From contig JBILCJ010000036.1 in assembly GCA_044353195.1 (NCBI GenBank), positions 1 through 15,092 of the forward strand: DNA of 15,092 bases. The letters run 5' to 3'. The translations under genes and the position numbers were made by a program. The DNA is from UBA4416 sp044353195 (GTDB lineage Bacteria; Bacteroidota; Bacteroidia; B-17B0; Aurantibacillaceae). The notes beneath the pieces were generated by a model, which saw nothing but the letters and a program-made list of their open reading frames with translations, made no database searches and was not told the DNA's origin. Shown piece by piece: positions 13,252 to 15,092 of the stretch. Each line of letters begins with the position of its first letter. The first letter of the stretch is position 1.

Positions 13252-14883
13252 ATGAAAGAATCGTTTTTTGCTTTAATCATCATCTTGTCTTCTTTTTTAG
13301 ATTGTTCGTCGCAACAAAATAAATCTTCATACGCATCGTATTTTAGAGAAGGTTCCATTTTACTTTCGGAAGAAGACTATGAGAATGCCCTTATTAATTT
13401 TGAAAAGGCTTATCAAATAGATTCCTCTTCAGCTAATATTAATTATCAAATTGGTTTTTGTTTTTTACAGTCACACACCAAAAAATCCTTTGCAGAAAGG
13501 TATTTTGCAAAATCAATCAAAGACATCAATTCAAATTTTAGTCAAGATGAAACTCAAGAGAGAAGTGCGCCTCCATTAGCACTCTTGTATTATGGTCGTG
13601 CTTTACATATCAATTATAAATTTAAAGAAGCATTGATACATTTCCAATTATTTAAATCTATCTATGCCAAACATCAGTCACAACAACAAATAGTTGATTT
13701 TTATGAAAAACAAACGTTGTATGCTATCGATAAAACTGCCGTGCCTTTATCAGCCAATATCGAAAAAATAATGGACAGCACATCAAAAGAGTATGAAACC
13801 TTTGATGCCTTATCAGATGTGGATGACAAAACCATTATTTACACGATAACCAAAAACATGTCAATGAACGATTATGAAGTATATCTAAATCAGGATAGTG
13901 AAACGGTTTTTGTTTCTTATAAAGATCTGAATGGAAAATGGATTTCAGCAGGTGCCTCTCAAAAAGAGGTAACTTCAAAGGTCGCTCATTTAAAACAAGA
14001 GAAGAAAAGCACCATTCAATTAAAAGCACTAAGCGAAAAAAATGACAACTTATATTACAATATGTGGGATGGATTTACTTGGGGACCTTTACAGGAATTT
14101 GGATCGGATGTTAATACACCATTTTGGGAAGGTCAAGGTTATTTAAATCCAACTGGCAACATGCTCTATTTTGTTTCTGATAGACCCGGTGGCTTTGGTG
14201 GGCGGGATATTTACCGCTGTGTTAAATTACCAAATGGCAACTGGAGTAAAGCCTTAAATTTAGGTCCTACAATTAACACTAAATACGATGAAGGCGGGCC
14301 TTATGTTCATCCTGATGGTCTCACTTTTGTGTTTACATCTCAAGGACATCAAACTATGGGAGGGCATGATATCTTTTTTTCAATTATTGACTCTGAGAAG
14401 AATTTTTCAATTGTTGAAAATATGGGGTTTCCAATAAATACAACCGACGATGATGTATTTTTTGTAAGCTCTTCAGATGGGAAATCTATTTATTTTTCAT
14501 CATCTAAAAATAGTGATTTAGAAAAAAAAGACGTTTATAAAATGGTAATATCGTCGCATCATAATGAGCCGATTGCTTTTTGTAAAGGTTTAGTGATTGC
14601 AGAAAAAGGAAAATCATTACCTGAAAATATTGTAATCCTTGTGTCGGATAGAGAAAATGGAAAAATTATTGGCACCTATCGGCCTAAAAAAAACGGAACG
14701 TATATTACTGTGTTAACACCTAATAAACATTATGTGTTTTCTTATCAAGTAAATGGAGAAGAATTTTGTAATGAAAAAATATTCATAAGTCCAGAACACA
14801 ATTATCAACTTACGAAACAAGAAATTGATTTAGAAACAATAACTGTATTTGATTCAAAAAAAATACAGACCTATCCTAAATAA
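13252..14883 (+). CDS. TPR/PD40-repeat envelope protein without an OmpA domain
   Basis: A 543-residue exported protein. The N-terminus MKESFFALIIILSSFLDCSS is a signal peptide; the cysteine at 18 could be lipidated, but FLDC is a poor lipobox. TPR-like helices cover about 27-160 (EDYENALINFEKAYQIDSSS; YYGRALHINYKFKEALIHF). A beta-propeller of PD40 type follows, with clear repeats at 297-321 (LNPTGNMLYFVSDRPGG, GGRDIYR), 351-376 (VHPDGLTFVF, GGHDIFF) and 407-430 (SSDGKSIYFSSS, KKDVYKM). Residues 440-530 look like a carboxypeptidase-regulatory-like beta domain. This order matches the PorE-type and related OmpA-family proteins of Bacteroidota, but those continue into a peptidoglycan-binding OmpA domain, which is absent here because the gene stops at 14883 before a strong terminator. 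It probably acts as a periplasmic or outer-membrane scaffold; partner unknown. It has its own promoter. Confidence 0.85.
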   Translation: MKESFFALIIILSSFLDCSSQQNKSSYASYFREGSILLSEEDYENALINFEKAYQIDSSSANINYQIGFCFLQSHTKKSFAERYFAKSIKDINSNFSQDETQERSAPPLALLYYGRALHINYKFKEALIHFQLFKSIYAKHQSQQQIVDFYEKQTLYAIDKTAVPLSANIEKIMDSTSKEYETFDALSDVDDKTIIYTITKNMSMNDYEVYLNQDSETVFVSYKDLNGKWISAGASQKEVTSKVAHLKQEKKSTIQLKALSEKNDNLYYNMWDGFTWGPLQEFGSDVNTPFWEGQGYLNPTGNMLYFVSDRPGGFGGRDIYRCVKLPNGNWSKALNLGPTINTKYDEGGPYVHPDGLTFVFTSQGHQTMGGHDIFFSIIDSEKNFSIVENMGFPINTTDDDVFFVSSSDGKSIYFSSSKNSDLEKKDVYKMVISSHHNEPIAFCKGLVIAEKGKSLPENIVILVSDRENGKIIGTYRPKKNGTYITVLTPNKHYVFSYQVNGEEFCNEKIFISPEHNYQLTKQEIDLETITVFDSKKIQTYPK

Positions 14884-14909
14884 AAAAGCCCTATTGATAG
14901 GGCTTTTTT
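14882..14909. terminator. Bidirectional rho-independent terminator
   Basis: GCCCTA pairs with TAGGGC around a TTGA loop, flanked by six A on the left and a T-run on the right, so it can stop transcription in both directions. It separates the TPR/PD40 gene from the convergent ABC-F gene whose stop codon begins at 14914 on the minus strand. Confidence 0.9.
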
Positions 14910-14911
14910 AT

Positions 14912-15092
14912 TTATACAACTAACTTTTTATACCTAGGCCTTTTTGGCTCTACGTTACCTAATCGCTTTTTACGATTCTCTTCATATTCACTGTAACCAC
15001 CTTCAAACCAATACACAGAGCTATCCCCTTCAAATGCTAAAATGTGAGTACACACTCTATCTAAAAACCATCTATCGTGACTAATAATAACA
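14912..15092 (-). CDS. ABC-F ATPase, EttA-like (C-terminal 60 residues only)
   Basis: The 3' end of a gene continuing beyond the right edge of the window. The 60 visible residues begin VIISHDRWFLDRVCTHILAF, which is the H-loop region of the second ATPase domain of ABC-F proteins (SHDRxFLD). They continue with EGDSSVYWFEGGYSEYEENR and a basic tail ending KKLVV. EGD, WFEGGYSEYEENRKKRLG and the basic tail match EttA, the energy-dependent translational throttle that binds the ribosomal E site and gates entry into elongation. Other ABC-F members share the H-loop, so the EttA assignment rests on this C-terminal pattern. It is convergent with the TPR/PD40 gene and shares its terminator. Confidence 0.85.
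   Translation of the reverse strand, partial: VIISHDRWFLDRVCTHILAFEGDSSVYWFEGGYSEYEENRKKRLGNVEPKRPRYKKLVV

Overview
The window looks like chromosomal DNA of an AT-rich Bacteroidota species, probably a flavobacterium or close relative. The evidence is a bacillithiol gene (bshB1), a TPR/PD40 envelope protein of the kind common in this phylum, a lysine/glutamate-rich TonB-like protein, and two matches to the Bacteroidota promoter element TAnnTTTG. These lineage and family calls rest on recognising motifs by eye; no database search was possible.

Layout. (1) 30-5005, minus strand: a tightly coupled restriction-modification operon of DpnII/MboI type. In transcription order it encodes a DpnM-like Dam methyltransferase, a DpnII-like GATC endonuclease, a four-helix membrane protein, a DGQHR-domain protein and a DpnA-like second methyltransferase. 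Every junction overlaps by 1 to 17 bases. The last gene is broken: about 43 nt seem to be missing inside the methyltransferase core, leaving two out-of-frame pieces, so it is called a pseudogene. (2) 5114-8248, minus strand: an M16-family peptidase homologue lacking the zinc motif, a glycosyltransferase and bshB1, with gaps of only a few bases. The glycosyltransferase seems to have a one-base shift just before its 3' end. (3) 8249-8440: a spacer holding a palindromic repeat. (4) 8441-11221, minus strand: a short MerR-type regulator, a seven-helix membrane protein of unknown role, and a secreted protein with a long lysine/glutamate/proline repeat region and a TonB-like C-terminal domain. (5) 11464-14883, plus strand: a probable 71-residue protein, a 2-oxo acid dehydrogenase E2 subunit with a good promoter and terminator, and a TPR/PD40 envelope protein followed by a bidirectional terminator. 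(6) 14912-15092, minus strand: the 3' end of an EttA-like ABC-F ATPase gene.

The most interesting region is the restriction-modification operon. In Streptococcus, DpnM and DpnA protect GATC sites in double-stranded and single-stranded DNA against DpnII. Here DpnM and the nuclease are intact, DpnA is disrupted, and two extra genes (membrane protein and DGQHR protein) sit inside the operon. The other genes look like ordinary housekeeping or envelope genes, with local oddities listed in the findings. No rRNA, tRNA, CRISPR array or insertion sequence was seen. No gene-free stretch exceeds 300 bases; the longest is 11222-11463.
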